Part shown: positions 45,501 through 54,928 of the stretch, piece after piece
Layout: each line of letters opens with the position of its first letter
Position numbering within the stretch: position 1 is the stretch's first letter
From: Pleurodeles waltl
Lineage: Eukaryota; Chordata; Amphibia; Caudata; Salamandridae
Assembly: GCF_031143425.1 (NCBI RefSeq)
Contig: NC_090448.1
Coordinates: 533,962,313-534,026,312, forward strand
DNA: 64,000 nucleotides
Reading direction: 5' to 3'
Position numbers and translations under genes: made by a program
The notes under the pieces: generated by a model
The model's database searches: none
What the model saw: the letters and a program-made list of their open reading frames with translations, nothing else
What the model was told of the DNA's origin: nothing

Positions 45501-45555
45501 CAAGCATCCTGGGACAGGTTTCGGGGTTTCACCCCTCATCAGCCAGGCTAGCTTG
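45501..45555 (-). ncRNA. Hammerhead ribozyme L3
   Basis: As L2 with stem III CCTG; core CTGATGA...GAAA intact. Scissile C complements 45513. Confidence 0.9.
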
Positions 45556-45825
45556 AATCCAGTGGCATGGGAAGCACGGGACCCAAGTCTGGGCATGCCC
45601 TTCTCAATTAGGGCAACACATGCAAAAAGAACAAGTGATGGACGGAATGCTGAACAATGTCAAACATTCACCCCCAGTACAGAGATCTGGGCCTAAATCC
45701 ATCGTTTTTTTGCTGCCCATGCCATTCCAGTTTGGACCCAGCCATATACAAATCAGTCTTGACCCTGTTCCCCATGGGAACAGTCCAGCCCGAACTGCCA
45801 GGCCAGGTCTTCCCTGGACTGGAAA

Positions 45826-45880
45826 TAAGCATCCTGGGACGGGTTTCGGGGTTTCACCCCTCATCAGCCAGGCTAGCTTT
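45826..45880 (-). ncRNA. Hammerhead ribozyme L4
   Basis: Core CTGATGA...GAAA intact, stem III CCCG. The distal base pair of stem I is lost (AAAGC opposite GCTTA). Scissile C complements 45838. Confidence 0.85.
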
Positions 45881-46056
45881 AATCCAGTGGCATGGGAAGC
45901 AGGATGCTTGTTTCCAGTCCAGGTCCAGATCTGTGACTGGGGGTGAGTGTTTGCATTGTCAGCACTCCGTCATTCATCTTTTTGTATTGCTAAAGTTGCC
46001 CTAAGTGGGAAGGGTATGCCCAGGCGTGGGTCCCTTGCTCACTGTGCTACTGGAAT

Positions 46057-46111
46057 CAAGCTAGCCTGGCTGAAGAAGGGTGATATCCTGAAACCGGTCC
46101 CAGGATGCTTG
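46057..46111 (+). ncRNA. Hammerhead ribozyme R1
   Basis: Core CTGAAGA (46070-46076) and GAAA (46090-46093), stem I CCTGG/CCAGG plus CAAGC/GCTTG, stem II AGGGT-GAT-ATCCT with one G-U pair, minimal stem III ACCGGT. Predicted cleavage after C46099. Confidence 0.9.
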
Positions 46112-46377
46112 TTTCCGGTCCAGGGAGGACCTGGCCTGGCAGTTCAGGCTGGACTGTTCCCATGAGGAACAGGGTCAAGACTGATTTGCATATGGCTGGG
46201 TCCAAACTGGGGTGGCATGGTGAGCAAAAGAACAATGGATTAAACCCAGATCTGTGACTGGGGGTGAGTGTTTGCATTGTCAGCATTCCGTCCATTATCT
46301 TTTTGTATTGCTAAAGTTGCCCTAAGTGGGAAGGGTATGCCCAGATGTGGGTCCCTTGCTCACTGTGCCACTGGAAT

Positions 46378-46432
46378 CAAGCTAGCCTGGCTGAAGAAGG
46401 GTGATATCCTGAAACTGGTCCCAGGTTGCTTG
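46378..46432 (+). ncRNA. Hammerhead ribozyme R2
   Basis: Core CTGAAGA...GAAA intact; stem III CTGG. Predicted cleavage after C46420. Confidence 0.9.
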
Positions 46433-46698
46433 TTTCCGGTTCAGGGAGGACCTGGCCTTGTAGTTCAGGCTGGACTGTTCCCATGAGGAACAGGGTCAAG
46501 ACTGATTTGCATATGGCTGGGTCCAAACTGGGGTGGCATGGTGAGCAAAAGAACGATGGTTTAAACCCAGATCTGTGACTGGGGGTGAGTGTTTGCATTG
46601 TCAGCACTCCGTCCATCATCTTTATGTATTGCTAAAGTTGCCCTAAGTGGGAAGGGTATGCCCAGATGTGGGTCCCTTGCTCACTGTGCCACTGGAAT

Positions 46699-46753
46699 CA
46701 AGCTAGCCTGGCTGAAGAAGGGTGATACCCTGAAACCGGTCCCAGGTTGCTTG
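46699..46753 (+). ncRNA. Hammerhead ribozyme R3
   Basis: Core intact, stem II AGGGT-GAT-ACCCT fully paired. Predicted cleavage after C46741. Confidence 0.9.
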
Positions 46754-47014
46754 TTTCCGGTCCAGGGAGGACCTGGCAGTTCAGGCTGGACTGTTCCCAT
46801 GAGGAACACGGTCAAGACTGATTTGCATATGGCTGGGTCCAAACTGGGGTGGCATGGTGAGCAAAAGAACGATGGATTAAACCCAGATCTGTGACTGGGG
46901 GTGAGTGTTTGCATTGTCAGCACTCCGTCCATCATCTTTTTGTGTTGCTAAAGTTGCCCTAAGTGGGAAGGGTATGCCCAGGCGTGGGTCCCTTGCTCAC
47001 TGTGCTACTGGAAT

Positions 47015-47069
47015 CAAGCTAGCCTGGCTGAAGAAGGGTGATATCCTGAAACCGGTCCCAGGATGCTTG
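47015..47069 (+). ncRNA. Hammerhead ribozyme R4
   Basis: Same as R1 including the ATCCT stem II variant. Predicted cleavage after C47057. Confidence 0.9.
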
Positions 47070-47335
47070 TTTCCAGTCCAGGGAGGACCTGGCCTGGCAG
47101 TTCAGGCTGGACTGTTCCCATGAGGAACAGGGTCAAGACTGATTTGCATATGGCTGGGTCCAAACTGGGGTGGCATGGTGAGCAAAAGAACGATGGATTA
47201 AACCCAGATCTGTGATTGGGGGTGAGTGTTTGCATTGTCAGCACTCCGTCCATTATCTTTTTGTATTGCTAAAGTTGCCCTAAGTGGCAAGGGTATGCCC
47301 AGATGTGGGTCCCTTGCTCACTGTGCCACTGGAAT

Positions 47336-47390
47336 CAAGCTAGCCTAGCTGAAGAAGGGTGATACCCTGAAACTGGTCCCAGGATGCTTG
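47336..47390 (+). ncRNA. Hammerhead ribozyme R5 (stem I mismatch)
   Basis: Core intact, but the inner stem I strand reads CCTAG opposite CCAGG, a mismatch one base pair away from the core. Predicted cleavage after C47378. Confidence 0.85.
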
Positions 47391-47656
47391 TTTCCGGTCC
47401 AGGGAGGACCTGGCCTGGCAGTTCAGGCTGGACTGTTCCCATGAGGAACAGGGTCAAGACTGATTTGCGTATGGCTGGGTCCAAACTGGGGTGGCATGGT
47501 GAGCAAAAGAACGATGGTTTAAACCCAGATCTGTGACTGTGGGTGAGTGTTTGCATTGTCAGCACTCCGTTCATCATCTTTTTGTATTGCTAAAGTTGCC
47601 CTAAGTGGGAAGGGTATGCCCAGATGTGGGTCCCTTGCTCACTGTGCCACTGGAAT

Positions 47657-47711
47657 CAAGCTAGCCTGGCTGAAGAAGGGTGATACCCTGAAACCGGTCC
47701 CAGGTAGCTTA
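47657..47711 (+). ncRNA. Hammerhead ribozyme R6
   Basis: Core and inner stem I intact; distal stem I base lost (GCTTA). Predicted cleavage after C47699. Confidence 0.88.
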
Positions 47712-47977
47712 TTTCCGGTCCAGGGAGGACCTGGCCTGGCAGTTCAGGCTGGACTGTTCCCATGAGGAACAGGGTCAAGACTGATTTGCATATGGCTGGG
47801 TCCAAACTGGGGTGGCATGGTGAGCAAAAGAACGATGGTTTAAACCCAGATCTGTGACTGGGGGTGAGTGTTTGCATTGTCAGCACTCCGTCCATCATCT
47901 TTATGTATTGCTAAAGTTGCCCTAAGTGGGAAGGGTATGCCCAGATGTGGGTCCCTTGCTCACTGTGCCACTGGAAT

Positions 47978-48032
47978 CAAGCTAGCCTGGCTGAAGAAGG
48001 GTGATACCCTGAAACCAGTCCCAGGTTGCTTG
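47978..48032 (+). ncRNA. Hammerhead ribozyme R7
   Basis: Core intact; stem III CCAG. Predicted cleavage after C48020. Confidence 0.88.
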
Positions 48033-48298
48033 TTTCCGGTCCAGGGAGGACCTGGCCTGGCAGTTCAGGCTGGACTGTTCCCATGAGGAACAGGGTCAAG
48101 ACTGATTTGCATATGGCTGGGTCCAAACTGGGGTGGCATGGTGAGCATAAGAACAATGGATTAAACCCAGATCTGTGACTGGGGGTGAGTGTTTGCATTG
48201 TCAGCATTCTGACCATCATCTTTATGTATTGCTAAAGTTGCCCTAAGTGGGAAGGGTATGCCCAGACGTGGGTCCCTTGCTCACTGTGCCACTGGACT

Positions 48299-48353
48299 CA
48301 AGCTAGCCTGGCTGAAGATGGGTGATACCCTGAAACCGGTCCCAGGATGCTTG
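48299..48353 (+). ncRNA. Hammerhead ribozyme R8 (stem II mismatch)
   Basis: Core CTGAAGA...GAAA intact but stem II reads TGGGT-GAT-ACCCT, so the pair next to the core is lost. Predicted cleavage after C48341. Confidence 0.85.
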
Positions 48354-48620
48354 TTTCCGGTCCAGGGAGGACCTGGCCTGGCAGTTCAGGCTGGACTGTT
48401 CCCATGAGGAACAGGGTCAAGACTGATTTGCACATGACTGGGTCCAAACTGGGGTGGCATGGTTGAGCAAAAGAACGATGGATTAAACCCAGATCTGTGA
48501 CTGGGGGTGAGTGTTTGCATTGTCAGCACTCCGTCCATCATCTTTTTGTATTGCTAAAGTTGCCCTAAGTGGGAAGGGTATGCACAGACGTGGGTCCCTT
48601 GCTCACTGTGCCACTGGAAT

Positions 48621-48675
48621 CAAGCTAGCCTGGCTGAAGAAGGGTGATACCCTGAAACCGGTCCCAGGATGCTTG
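48621..48675 (+). ncRNA. Hammerhead ribozyme R9
   Basis: Core, stems I, II and III as in R3. Predicted cleavage after C48663. Last complete ribozyme of the array. Confidence 0.9.
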
Positions 48676-48872
48676 TTTCTGGTCCAGGGAGGACCTGGCC
48701 TGGCAGTTCAGGCTGGACTGTTCCCATGAGGAACAGGGTCAAGACTGATTTGCATATGGCTGGGTCCAAACTGGGGTGGCATGGTGAGCAAAAGAACGAT
48801 GGATTAAACCCACATCTGTGACTGGGGGTGAGTGTTTGCATTGTCAACACTTCGTCCTTCATCTTTTTGTAT

Positions 48873-48887
48873 TGCTGTCTAGAGTGT
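48873..48887. repeat. 15-bp direct repeat, right flank of ribozyme array
   Basis: Identical to 44632-44646; marks the other side of the array insertion. Confidence 0.9.
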
Positions 48888-48915
48888 ACAACCTCAGGAA
48901 ACACCAACACCACCG

Positions 48916-49369
48916 TTGGCCACGGCAATGCCATTTGCACGAACAGCCTCTGGTTACTTTGCAGACTACAACAACGGTCTATCGGACTCGTTTGCCTCTT
49001 CTGCAGCTGATCTGTCAGGTGCACGTAAGCTAATACATAGGCTTAAAGAAACATATTTCATTTTTCCATGGAAATGTGTGGCTTTCCTTGACTGTCCTAG
49101 CCTTGCTGCTTTGGATTGGTTTTGTCATTAGCTTTTTCTTGTTAGTACATGGTCATTTTCTTCCCGAGAGATCAGCGGTTGAACAGGTGGAGGAGGATTT
49201 GAAACCACATTTTTCATCACATAAGATTCAAAGAGACTTGTCTTTTGTGAACATTTCTGCAGTGCCAATTCCTGATGGGATTGTGTGGGACAAAGTAATG
49301 TTTAATATATATGGTCCCACTAAAATTATTCAAATACCGTATGTGTTAAAACTATCCATGAATGATATA
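48916..49369 (+). pseudogene. env: env, N-terminal leader region
   Basis: 48916-49131 and then, in another frame from 49076, coding sequence for the env N-terminus: a cytosolic-type segment followed by a strongly hydrophobic stretch ('LTVLALLLWIGFVISFFLLV', 49085-49145), the membrane-spanning leader arrangement seen in spumaretroviral Env. A frameshift lies near 49070. The reading frame is then cut by the Tc1-like element at 49370. Confidence 0.6.
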
Positions 49370-50931
49370 CAGGGAGTGCAGAATTATTAGGCAAGTTGTA
49401 TTTTTGAGGATTAATGTTATTATTGAACAACAACCATGTTCTCAATGAACCCAAAAAACTCATTAATATCAAAGCTGAATATTTTTGCAAGTAGTTTTTA
49501 GTTTGTTTTTAGTTTTAGCTATGTTAGGGGGATATCTGTGTGTGCAGGTGACTATTACTGTGCATAATTATTAGGCAACTCAACAAAAAAAAATATATAC
49601 CCATTTCAATTATTTATTATTACCAGTGAAACCAATATAACATCTCAACATTCACAAATATACATTTCTGACATTCAAAAAAAAAAAAAAAAAAAATCAG
49701 TGACCAATATAGCCACCTTTCTTTGCAAGGACACTCAAAAGCCTGCCATCCATGGATTCTGTCAGTGTTTTGATCTGTTCACCATCAACATTGCGTGCAG
49801 CAGCAACCACAGCCTCCCAGACACTGTTCAGAGAGGTGTACTGTTTTCCCTCCTTGTAAATCTCACATTTGATGATGGACCACAGGTTCTCAATGGGGTT
49901 CAGATCAGGTGAACAAGGAGGCCATGTCATTAGATTTCCTTCTTTTATACCCTTTCTTGCCAGCCACGCTGTGGAGTACTTGGACGCGTGTGATGGAGCA
50001 TTGTCCTGCATGAAAACCATGTTTTTCTTGAAGGATGCAGACTTCTTCCTGTACCACTGCTTGAAGAAGGTGTCTTCCAGGAACTGGCAGTAGGACTGGG
50101 AGTTGAGCTTGACTCCATCCTCAACCCGAAAAGGCCCCACAAGCTCATCTTTGATGATACCAGCCCAAACCAGTACTCCACCTCCACCTTGCTGGCGTCT
50201 GAGTCGGACTGGAGCTCTCTGCCCTTTACCAATCCAGCCACGGGCCCATCCATCTGGCCCATCAAGACTCACTCTCATTTCATCAGTCCATAAAACCTTA
50301 GAAAAATCAGTCTTGAGATATTTCTTGGCCCAGTCTTGACGTTTCAGCTTGTGTGTCTTGTTCAGTGGTGGTCGTCTTTCAGCCTTTCTTACCTTGGCCA
50401 TGTCTCTGAGTATTGCACACCTTGTGCTTTTGGGCACTCCAGTGATGTTGCAGCTCTGAAATATGGCCAAACTGGTGGCAAGTGGCATCGTGGCAGCTGC
50501 ACGCTTGACTTTTCTCAGTTCATGGGCAGTTATTTTGCGCCTTGGTTTTTCCACACGCTTCTTGCGACCCTGTTGACTATTTTGAATGAAACGCTTGATT
50601 GTTCGATGATCACGCTTCAGAAGCTTTGCAATTTTAAGAGTGCTGCATCCCTCTGCAAGATATCTCACTATTTTTGACTTTTCTGAGCCTGTCAAGTCCT
50701 TCTTTTGACCCATTTTGCCAAAGGAAAGGAAGTTGCCTAATAATTATGCACACCTGATATAGGGTGTTGATGTCATTAGACCACACCCCTTCTCATTACA
50801 GAGATGCACATCACCTAATATGCTTAATTGGTAGTAGGCTTTCGAGCCTATACAGCTTGGAGTAAGACAACATGCATAAAGAGGATGATGTGGTCAAAAT
50901 ACTCATTTGCCTAATAATTCTGCACTCCCTG
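49370..50931 (-). mobile_element. Tc1-like transposon with DD37E spacing, copy 1, TA target duplication
   Basis: 1562 bp, bounded by TA (49368-49369 and 50932-50933). Termini CAGGGAGTGCAGAATTATTA at both ends (inverted). A second related motif, TGCATAATTATTAGGCAA, lies about 190 bp inside each end (49561 and 50733-50750), giving a two-repeat-per-end layout. Contains one transposase gene on the - strand. Inserted in env of the provirus. A 20-base A run at about 49679-49697 borders the gene. Confidence 0.95.
49697..50713 (-). CDS. Tc1/mariner transposase, DD37E, intact reading frame
   Basis: 338 codons from ATG (50713) to TGA with no interruption; it excises and reinserts the element at TA. 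N-terminal paired-type helix-turn-helix region ('CSTLKIAKLLKRDHRTIKRF', residues about 22-41), basic nuclear-localisation-like cluster 'GRKKRVEKPRRK' (about 52-63), second helix-turn-helix to about residue 115, then the catalytic domain: Asp in 'LWTDEMRVS', Asp in 'FMQDNAPSHAS', Glu in 'NPIENLW'. Thirty-seven residues lie between the last two, so DD37E, the spacing reported for the TRT group. All three catalytic residues are present and the length is that of active Tc1-like transposases. It may encode a working enzyme; expression is unknown. Confidence 0.92.
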   Translation of the reverse strand: MGQKKDLTGSEKSKIVRYLAEGCSTLKIAKLLKRDHRTIKRFIQNSQQGRKKRVEKPRRKITAHELRKVKRAAATMPLATSLAIFQSCNITGVPKSTRCAILRDMAKVRKAERRPPLNKTHKLKRQDWAKKYLKTDFSKVLWTDEMRVSLDGPDGWARGWIGKGQRAPVRLRRQQGGGGVLVWAGIIKDELVGPFRVEDGVKLNSQSYCQFLEDTFFKQWYRKKSASFKKNMVFMQDNAPSHASKYSTAWLARKGIKEGNLMTWPPCSPDLNPIENLWSIIKCEIYKEGKQYTSLNSVWEAVVAAARNVDGEQIKTLTESMDGRLLSVLAKKGGYIGH

Positions 50932-50933
50932 TA

Positions 50934-52298
50934 GTTATACCAGGCATTGTATCTGATGATTGGGATGTGAAAACAGTTGATTCTATGATGACAGAATTGC
51001 AATATTATACTGTCTGTGAAAACGAAGATGTTTACTAGTTTAGAGAGAATTATGGTGATATGTTTTGCTATAATTATTATGGGCACCACTTCATACATAG
51101 AGCGAGCAGTCCAAGAACGATATTTAATTATACACAATGGGAACTTTGCACAACTCCCCCACGAGGGATTTCAAAAACGTATACTGAAAAGTTTGCGTAT
51201 TTTTTTGGCCATCATCAAAAAAATGCTGAGTCATATTATTTTAAGGTAACGCCTACTAAGAATATACATATGTTAATGACCAACACAAAATTTATATATT
51301 CGGACGCCTTTGTTTCCCGGTTATCAATTGAAGGTTTTGAATATTGGTCAACATATGTTGATTTGAAAAGTGTTTGGGGAACAAAAAATTGGCAGACCAA
51401 GGGTAGAGAATTTTTTTTTAGAGCACGCTTCATCCCTGTTAAAATGATCTTTTTAAATGAAACGGTACAACAAACAAGTTGTTTAGGCTTAGCAACAATT
51501 AGAGAATTAAACATGCCCAGTATACCTGCCCCTGCAAAATTTAATAACTGGCAAAAGTACACAAATGCAACTATAAATGAGCTCAATGAGTGGGTCCAGA
51601 ATGGTACGTTTAATGCTTCACTGACACGTCCCGGCGGGTGGTTATTGTGGCCCATAGATACCAACAGGTGTCATCAACGTTTTGTCACCTCCTTGGGGGG
51701 TTTCCGGACGAGTAGGCCAGACCCTTGCTATATATCACCAGAAAATGCTGACATAATTACAACGTATAGTGTAGGAAAATTGTGTCAACAGTGGCTAAAA
51801 TCATCCTCACTAGATGCGGTTAAGGCACACCTCAATCTTTTGTCTAACAACACTGACTTACAAGATTTCTTGTCAGGCCCCAAGATACCAGGTAGGAAGC
51901 GTTTCTTGTATGAGGTATACAATGAAATATGGAAACTTTCCCAACAAGAAGCTGCAGCCCGGTTAAGGCAGATAGATCAGGAAAATTTGAAAAAGGCATT
52001 AGCTGTTGTGGATAATGGGATTCACACCTTGTCTGACCAGATATATACAATTACCAACATTGTTTCTTCTGCTATAGACATTATACAATCTGATATGTCT
52101 TCTTTATATCATGGACAGAGTCAGACCAGGGCCATTATGCAGTTGGGTTGGACACTTCAGACATTGAAGGCGGGTCGCGTTCTGTGGCAGCACATCAGTG
52201 CCAGGGAAATATTTTTTTCCTTTAATTTGACGCGACAACAACAACTTATGGCGAAAAAGGAAGCGACTTATGTCATGCTTAACATTGAAAAAATATAA
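50934..52298 (+). pseudogene. env: env, surface and central part
   Basis: Continuation of env behind the transposon. The main frame runs 51060-52298 (412 codons); a change of frame near 51030-51060 separates it from the leader. It has several N-glycosylation sequons (for example NGTFNAS near 51600, NNT near 51847), cysteines and a basic 'GRKR' cluster near residue 278 that could be a proprotein cleavage site, followed by a heptad-like helical region up to about 52150. A single TAA at 52296-52298 interrupts the frame. Identification as Env is by position and topology. Confidence 0.7.
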
Positions 52299-53255
52299 AG
52301 ACTGCCTTTTACGGTGGCAGAAATTCCTTCGGCAGAGTGGTTGATACATGGGGTTATTAATCTGCCTATTTCTACATCACAATTCACTTCTTCTTTGAAA
52401 CACGTTCCGGTAGGCAGATATGAAAAGTTGGGAGATAGTTACATCCATGAGGTGTGGGAGCTTCCCTTCTTGTACAAATGCCTCAATGGCATGAAAGAGG
52501 TCTTTCTTAGCGGTAGTAAATGCGAGACTTCCATCAGCCATTTGATGATTTGTAAGCAGCTGTCTTTGCATGGGGCGTGTAATGCCTCGGTTGCGAACTT
52601 GGCTTGCTATCTGAAGGGAGTTCCAGTCCCCTTTATTAAAGGCACGTTCCAGGTGCTTTCAAACGGCAGCTATGTCCTCCTCAATAGTGAAGACTGTTGT
52701 GGCATGCGGGCTGGAATAGTTTACGTTGTTTCGGTCTCTAAGGTCGTTACATGCTGCGGGAATGTGTTGTTTCCCCCCACTAAATTTAGGGATGTAGCTG
52801 ATATCTGGCTTCACATTGCTACTTCCAAGATGAATTTTGACAAGTTAAGTAGACTAAAGGCTTTATTGTTTCAGAAGCATGTGGCCCTTACATCTGCACG
52901 CAAGACCTATGCACTTCAAGTGACAAGGTCGTCGGCAGAAATACAGTCATTATTAAATACGAACTTTCCGAGACACTTTGGTGAACTCGTGGGATGTATA
53001 TTTAATGCGTCCAGCACAGCTGGATTAGCACATTTTTTCAAAGCTGTTGGCATTGGTTCTGTTCACACATTTTCCTCTCTATTCGGTTTGATATCTTCGG
53101 CTATTCACTCAATTTTCGGAAGCATTTTTGGGGGATTTCCAATAACTTTGGCTTTATTAACCGACATTTTGCTGTTGCTGTTGTTTTTCCGCAATGGCTG
53201 TCCCGCAGCAACAAGGACAAATGAAGGCGCTCCCATCAGCGCAGCTGTGTCGTGA
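52299..53255 (+). pseudogene. env: env, transmembrane part
   Basis: Same frame as the previous segment after the TAA. The open run 52314-53255 (313 codons) contains many cysteines in its middle third, then a hydrophobic region from about 53030 and a membrane anchor 'ITLALLTDILLLLLFF' (53140-53190) followed by a short tail. Its end overlaps the accessory frame that starts at 53194. Confidence 0.75.
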
Positions 53256-53412
53256 ACGCATGATGCAGCAGTTTGGAGCAACACTCCTGGAACATTTGGG
53301 GTGTGACTGGTCTCTGTCATTCAGACCGGTTTTGGATTGTGTGCAGCCCGTGTTTCGGTGCCGTTGGTGCTCTTTTGAACATGCACTGGAAGTTTGTCTT
53401 TCACAGCAACGC
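53194..53412 (+). pseudogene. Accessory reading frame (bel/tas-like position), first part
   Basis: Starts at an ATG inside the end of env in another frame, where foamy viruses carry their transactivator gene. The 73 codons before the nested LTR contain 'CDWSLSF' and 'CRWCSF', with no recognised domain. The frame is interrupted at 53412 by the solo LTR; 54653-54928 is in phase with it. A Tas/Bel-like role is inferred from position only. Confidence 0.5.
53409..53412. repeat. Target duplication ACGC, left
   Basis: Matches ACGC at 54649-54652 on the other side of the nested LTR. Confidence 0.7.
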
Positions 53413-54648
53413 TGTAGTGAATCCTACTTTGTTTTAATGGGATAACAGGAGTTAGCTTAGCCTTTGGCTTGCAGACTCGTGCCCCCGTCACCTAGTGACT
53501 TTTAACCTACTTAGCTTGCTCTGTCTTAGCACATTTAATTATTTATTTCTTCTAAGATGGCTGCCTTGTTTAGAGTTAGGTCACTTGTTATGGGTTACAT
53601 TATCAGTGTCACCGTGCTAAGGCGTCAAGATCTAGCACCAAAGGCAAACAAACAGTAGGCCTTCACACTTAGGGATTTTCCCTCTCTATACTTTTGAGGG
53701 ATAATTGCCGTCCCAAGCATGTCTGTTATCTATTGTTTGGGAACACACTTACGTCAGGGGTCCTTGAAGATCTGTATAAATATATCGCACTTTGGACAGA
53801 TAATCAGAGGAATTCCGACCAGAGGGCATCGCCACCATCGCTGGTATCGATGTTGCAGTCGTCTTGATGCTGACCCAGTCTTCGTGTCCCTACGGAGTCT
53901 GAGATAGAGACCTCATTCCAAGGTAACAAGGGTTGGGGGCTCCTTTCATGGACATGGCATTGGCAGATTAGGTTTAACAAACCCAGCTCTCCTTTCGGTA
54001 GGAGGTTCGGTCTTTGTAATAATTCTGTTACTTGCATTATTCATTATCCTAATCATTGCAGCCCATGCAACTTATCGCAAATTGCAGTTATGTTGAATAA
54101 AAACTAATGAAACTTTACTGCATCTTTGTCATTGCCTGCGTTTTGATGAGACATGATACATTTGTGAGAAAGAAGATCAGCCAACACGTGTTTCGCCCCC
54201 TCTGGCTATATAAGCAGGGGCTTTCTCAAGGCTGAAAAAGAAGAAAAAAGTCAAATTCTCTAATAGAGTTAATCAGGTATGACGGAAAAAGAAAAGATAC
54301 CATCAGACACCACTAAATGCTGATCTTCTTTTCCCTTGTCATCATTTTGGATATTGCTTCTGTTTAGAAAATAAGTGACCTTTTGAACGTATGAAATCAC
54401 AACGTCTGTACAACAATGAAATACATTTCTAATTTGATAACTCCAAGAACTTCTTGAGTGGGACTTTACCTTTTGTTTGTATTGCACACCTTTTATTATT
54501 GTGTTTCTGGTGAGGTACTGCTAGTGAGCCGGTAAGGTTGGGACAACAGTTGCGACTTGTTGTAGGAGAGATGTAGTCGCCTCCAAACAAAAGTACTGTC
54601 ATCCTTTAACCAGCAGTCTTGCCTAGAGCAAGAGTCCAAACTACGACA
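53413..54648 (+). repeat. Nested solo LTR of a related spuma-like element, TSD ACGC
   Basis: Starts TGTAGTGAATCC and ends CTACGACA, the same end signature as the host LTRs (TGTAGTGTAGCC...CTACGCGACA), and is flanked by ACGC on both sides. Collinear but strongly diverged landmarks: TTACGT plus TATAAATA at 53751-53782 (host LTR 38606-38650), ATTGCAGCCCATGC at 54055 (host 38938), AATAAA at 54096 (host ATTAAA), TGAGGTACTGCTAGTGAGCC at 54511 (host 39139). About 260 bp longer than the host LTR, probably from an insertion around 54140-54480. Confidence 0.75.
54178..54234 (-). ncRNA. Degenerate hammerhead-like hairpin
   Basis: On the - strand: CAGCC...GGCTG (stem I), TTGAGAA in place of the core, AGCCCC...GGGGGC (stem II), GAAA, self-complementary ACACGTGT. 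Two core positions deviate and an extra A precedes stem II, so cleavage is unlikely. Related in layout to 56678-56737. Confidence 0.35.
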
Positions 54649-54652
54649 ACGC

Positions 54653-54928
54653 CCCTCAGTGATTGATGCTGATCTGTTGATGTTCTCAATGAGGGTTTAT
54701 TACCAGACATGCGCGCTGCGGCTGTGTTTGCTCAGAGAAGCTGATTACGAGCTACCCTTCCTGGAGGAAGTTACCATTAACTCGTTAATAGGCTCTGCAC
54801 GGGATGCCGCCTTGGTTAACACTGGGGCTATGGAACACACCTGCTCCTTAGCGGTTTTTGGCGCGGATTTACCGGTTTTGTCATCTGCCGAAGTGGAGGA
54901 CCTCCTGCTTTCCATGACTTCTGCTTGA
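54653..54928 (+). pseudogene. Accessory reading frame, second part
   Basis: Open for 89 codons from 54659 (GTG) to a TGA at 54926, in phase with the frame broken off at 53412 if the LTR and one ACGC copy are left out. Acidic and leucine-rich toward the end ('SSAEVEDLLLSM'). No recognised domain. It ends about 185 bp before the polypurine tract. Confidence 0.45.

Larger units (their letters stand above)
44647..48872. mobile_element. Foldback-like array of ~320-bp hammerhead ribozyme monomers
   Basis: Four tandem units of 325 bp (left arm, to about 45900) are followed, after a short scrambled junction at 45900-45935, by nine and a half units of about 321 bp in inverted orientation. The outer ends form inverted repeats (left GCAAAAAGAAC..., right ...ATCTTTTTGTAT) and the whole is bounded by a perfect 15-bp direct repeat. 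Each full unit has a 55-nt hammerhead ribozyme: on the - strand in the left arm, on the + strand in the right. Monomer length and ribozyme recall newt satellite 2. It lies between the integrase and env of the provirus. Open frames of 70-134 codons in the units are incidental. Confidence 0.9.

Noticed and set aside
44645..49024. Many 70-134 codon frames across the ribozyme array
   Set aside because: They recur once per monomer on both strands with no coding signature; the conserved feature is the RNA structure.
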